DNA of 64,000 nucleotides, from NCBI RefSeq assembly GCF_042677045.1, contig NZ_JBHTIH010000008.1, positions 1 through 64,000 of the forward strand, read 5' to 3'. Each line of letters begins with the position of its first letter. Positions within the stretch are counted from its first letter, which is position 1. The translations under genes were made by a program, and so were the position numbers. The stretch comes from Lysobacter_K koreensis. GTDB lineage: Bacteria; Pseudomonadota; Gammaproteobacteria; Xanthomonadales; Xanthomonadaceae. Positions 62,412-64,000 of this stretch are shown here, piece after piece. Below the pieces are notes generated by a model, which worked only from the letters and a program-made list of their open reading frames with translations, was not told the origin of the DNA and did not search any database.

Positions 62412-62894
62412 ATGAGTCAAAACCTCGCAAGCAAGCATTTCGACGACGCCCAGTGGAGCGGTGTCGACCAGGCGATCGCGGCGCTGGAACAAAGCTGGGG
62501 GCCGGTGCTGGTGGCTCTCAACGGCACCGCGCAACGCCGCAGCCTGATCAAGATGGGCGACGGCTCCGAGGCGTTCTGCCGCAAGGCATTCGATGTGATG
62601 CGCGAGAACGCGGACCTGCTGCCGCGCAACCTGGACCTGGCCGAGATGGGCCGCGACCTGGCCAGCCACGACGCGCTCAACGCGCGCCTGCAGCGGCTGA
62701 CCCGGCTGCTGGAAAAGGTGCGCGACACCGACATGGCATTGGGCAGCGACGTGATGGTCGCCGCGCTGGGCGGTTACGCGATCCTGAAGGTGGCCGGCAA
62801 GGGCGAAGGCCTGGACGCGGTCAACCGCGACCTGGGCAAGCGCTTCGAAGGCAACGGCCCGCGCGCGGTGGAGCCGGGGTCGGTATCGGAATAA
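62412..62894 (+). CDS. Conserved hypothetical protein
   Basis: Encodes 160 residues, helical and soluble. Recognisable only by internal pattern: MGDGSEAFCRKAFDVMREN, LLPRNLDLAEMGRDLASHDA, DTDMALGSDVMVAALGGYAI. GGGAGTAAGGG precedes the ATG and a strong terminator follows, so it is a single-gene unit. Function unknown. Confidence 0.75.
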   Translation: MSQNLASKHFDDAQWSGVDQAIAALEQSWGPVLVALNGTAQRRSLIKMGDGSEAFCRKAFDVMRENADLLPRNLDLAEMGRDLASHDALNARLQRLTRLLEKVRDTDMALGSDVMVAALGGYAILKVAGKGEGLDAVNRDLGKRFEGNGPRAVEPGSVSE

Positions 62895-62916
62895 GCGCGT
62901 CGCTGGTTGCAGTACG

Positions 62917-62945
62917 AAAGGCCCCGCATTGCGGGGCCTTTTTTG
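62917..62945 (+). terminator. Rho-independent terminator
   Basis: AAAGGCCCCGC-ATT-GCGGGGCCTTTTTT, 22 bp after the hypothetical gene. Confidence 0.9.
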
Positions 62946-62965
62946 TGCGGTCGCGGAGCGTGTGT

Positions 62966-63098
62966 GATGGGTATCGCTTTGCTCAACCCATCCTACGAAC
63001 TGCGGCAACGGCCTTGCGTAGGGCGGGTTTCAACCCGCCTTCGGGGGTGGCGCGGTGGTCGCGTATGGCGATGGCGGGTTGAAAACCCGCCCTACCCC
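62966..63098. repeat. Dispersed element right half (copy 8) plus REP-like palindromes
   Basis: GATGGGTATCGC...CTCAACCCATCCTACG (62967-62998) is a right arm without a left arm. It is followed by GGCGGGTTTCAACCCGCC (about 63022-63039) and GGCGGGTTGAAAACCCGCC (about 63073-63091), the same pair seen at 22082-22200. Confidence 0.7.
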
Positions 63099-64000
63099 GG
63101 CGCGAACCAGCGGCGCAGGTAGGGCGCGGTGCGGCTGGCCTTGGCCTGGCTGACCTGGCGCGGGGTGCCGCTGGCGACGATGCGGCCGCCCTCCTCGCCG
63201 GCGCCGGGGCCGACGTCGATCACCCAGTCGGCGTCGGCGACCACGCGCAATTCGTGTTCGACCACGATCACGGTGTTGCCGGCGTCGACGAGGCCGTGCA
63301 GCTGCCTCATCAGCTTGTCGACGTCGAACGGGTGCAGGCCGGTGGTCGGTTCGTCGAGCACGTACAGGGTGTCGCCGCGCTGGCTGCGCTGCAGCTCGGT
63401 GGCCAGCTTGATGCGCTGCGCCTCGCCGCCGGACAGCTCGGTCGCCGGCTGGCCCAGGCGCAGGTAGCCCAGGCCGATGTCGTGCAGCAGTGTCAGGGGC
63501 CGGTGCACCGCCGGCTCGTCGGCGAAGAACGCGCGCGCCTCGTCGACGGTCATCGCCAGCACCTGGGCGATGTTGCGCTCGTTCCAGGTGACCTCCAGGG
63601 TCTTGGCGTTGTAGCGCGCGCCGTGGCAGGTCGGGCATGGCGCGTAGACGCTGGGCATGAACAGCAGCTCGACGCTGACGAAGCCTTCGCCGTCGCAGGT
63701 CTCGCAGCGGCCGGACTGCTTGCCGGCGCGGGCGACGTTGAACGAGAAGCGGCCGGCGTCGTAGCGGCGCGCCTTGGCGGCCTTGGTCGCGGCGAACAGC
63801 TTGCGCACGTGGTCGAACAGGCCGGTGTAGGTGGCGAGGTTGGAGCGCGGCGTGCGGCCGATCGGTTTCTGGTCGACGTTGACCAGCCGGCGGATCGCGT
63901 CCGCGCCGGCGTGCAGGCGGCCGGTGGTGGTGGCGGCGACAGTCGGCGGCAGTTCCTCCTCGCCGGACGGGGTCTCGTCGGCGGGCGGCTCGTGGCCCAG
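63092..64000 (-). CDS. UvrA-family excinuclease ATPase (5' part outside the window)
   Basis: The C-terminal 302 residues are visible; the frame continues past the right edge. Zinc module CETCDGEGF ... CPTCHGARYN, ABC signature ELSGGEAQRIKLATEL, Walker B LYVLDEPTTGLHP and H-loop VIVVEHEL are intact. The short zinc region and the wording LFMPSVYAPCPTCHG fit UvrA-like paralogues as well as UvrA itself; the missing N-terminal half would decide. Role in nucleotide-excision repair or resistance. Confidence 0.88.
   Translation of the reverse strand: MGHEPPADETPSGEEELPPTVAATTTGRLHAGADAIRRLVNVDQKPIGRTPRSNLATYTGLFDHVRKLFAATKAAKARRYDAGRFSFNVARAGKQSGRCETCDGEGFVSVELLFMPSVYAPCPTCHGARYNAKTLEVTWNERNIAQVLAMTVDEARAFFADEPAVHRPLTLLHDIGLGYLRLGQPATELSGGEAQRIKLATELQRSQRGDTLYVLDEPTTGLHPFDVDKLMRQLHGLVDAGNTVIVVEHELRVVADADWVIDVGPGAGEEGGRIVASGTPRQVSQAKASRTAPYLRRWFAPG

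Overview
Organism. The window looks like the chromosome of a GC-rich gammaproteobacterium of the Xanthomonadaceae, with Lysobacter or Luteimonas-like relatives most likely. This is inferred from very high GC in third codon positions, a bacterial angiotensin-converting-enzyme homologue of the type known from Xanthomonas, the minCDE order, abundant dispersed intergenic palindromes, and an integron-type cassette end. No rRNA or tRNA gene, IS transposase, CRISPR array or prophage was seen.

Layout. 1-0.8 kb: the tail of an integron cassette array, with two small membrane-protein cassettes and two attC sites. 0.8-2.0 kb: non-coding, holding a 13-unit array of 21-22 bp repeats and dispersed inverted repeats. 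2.0-12.6 kb: housekeeping genes (tesB, a membrane-fused ECF sigma factor, an EF-hand protein, bpt, purT) and a five-gene SPFH / ribbon-helix-helix operon with a palindromic operator candidate. 12.6-19.3 kb: a CPBP protease, an M15 peptidase, a HEPN-like ORF of lower GC, a DNA glycosylase and a two-component system. 19.4-22.7 kb: an acetyltransferase followed by minC, minD, minE and a zincin-like ORF. 22.8-33.3 kb: ACE-like peptidase, a Rieske oxygenase plus APC permease pair, an MFS exporter, a CHAD protein, and gcvP behind a tandem glycine riboswitch. 33.4-36.6 kb: a BlaI/M56/S41 regulon with two identical-format operators. 36.8-45 kb: xthA, a diguanylate cyclase interrupted by an assembly gap (single N at 39348), small hydrophilic paralogues, a ferritin-like protein, formaldehyde dehydrogenase and an esterase.

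Accessory blocks. 45.06-49.25 kb holds a three-gene signalling operon: a small unknown protein, a double-domain KaiC-like ATPase, and a GGDEF-histidine kinase fusion. It is bracketed by the 3' end of pdeM and a decayed copy of that 3' end. 49.2-54.9 kb is a four-gene DNA-repair operon: MBL exonuclease, ATP-dependent ligase, Lhr-type helicase, PdeM. 55.6-61.5 kb is a type I restriction-modification operon with a zeta-type toxin and a 54-residue basic protein placed between hsdS and hsdR. It is followed by a second array of 21-22 bp repeats, different in sequence from the first but of the same format. The window ends inside a UvrA-family gene.

Most notable signals. These are the two same-period repeat arrays near 1 kb and 62 kb, the KaiC operon with its pdeM-derived flank, the BlaI operator pair, three hydrophilic paralogues that share an upstream inverted repeat, and the toxin-bearing restriction operon. 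All functional statements rest on reading motifs by eye; no database search was run.
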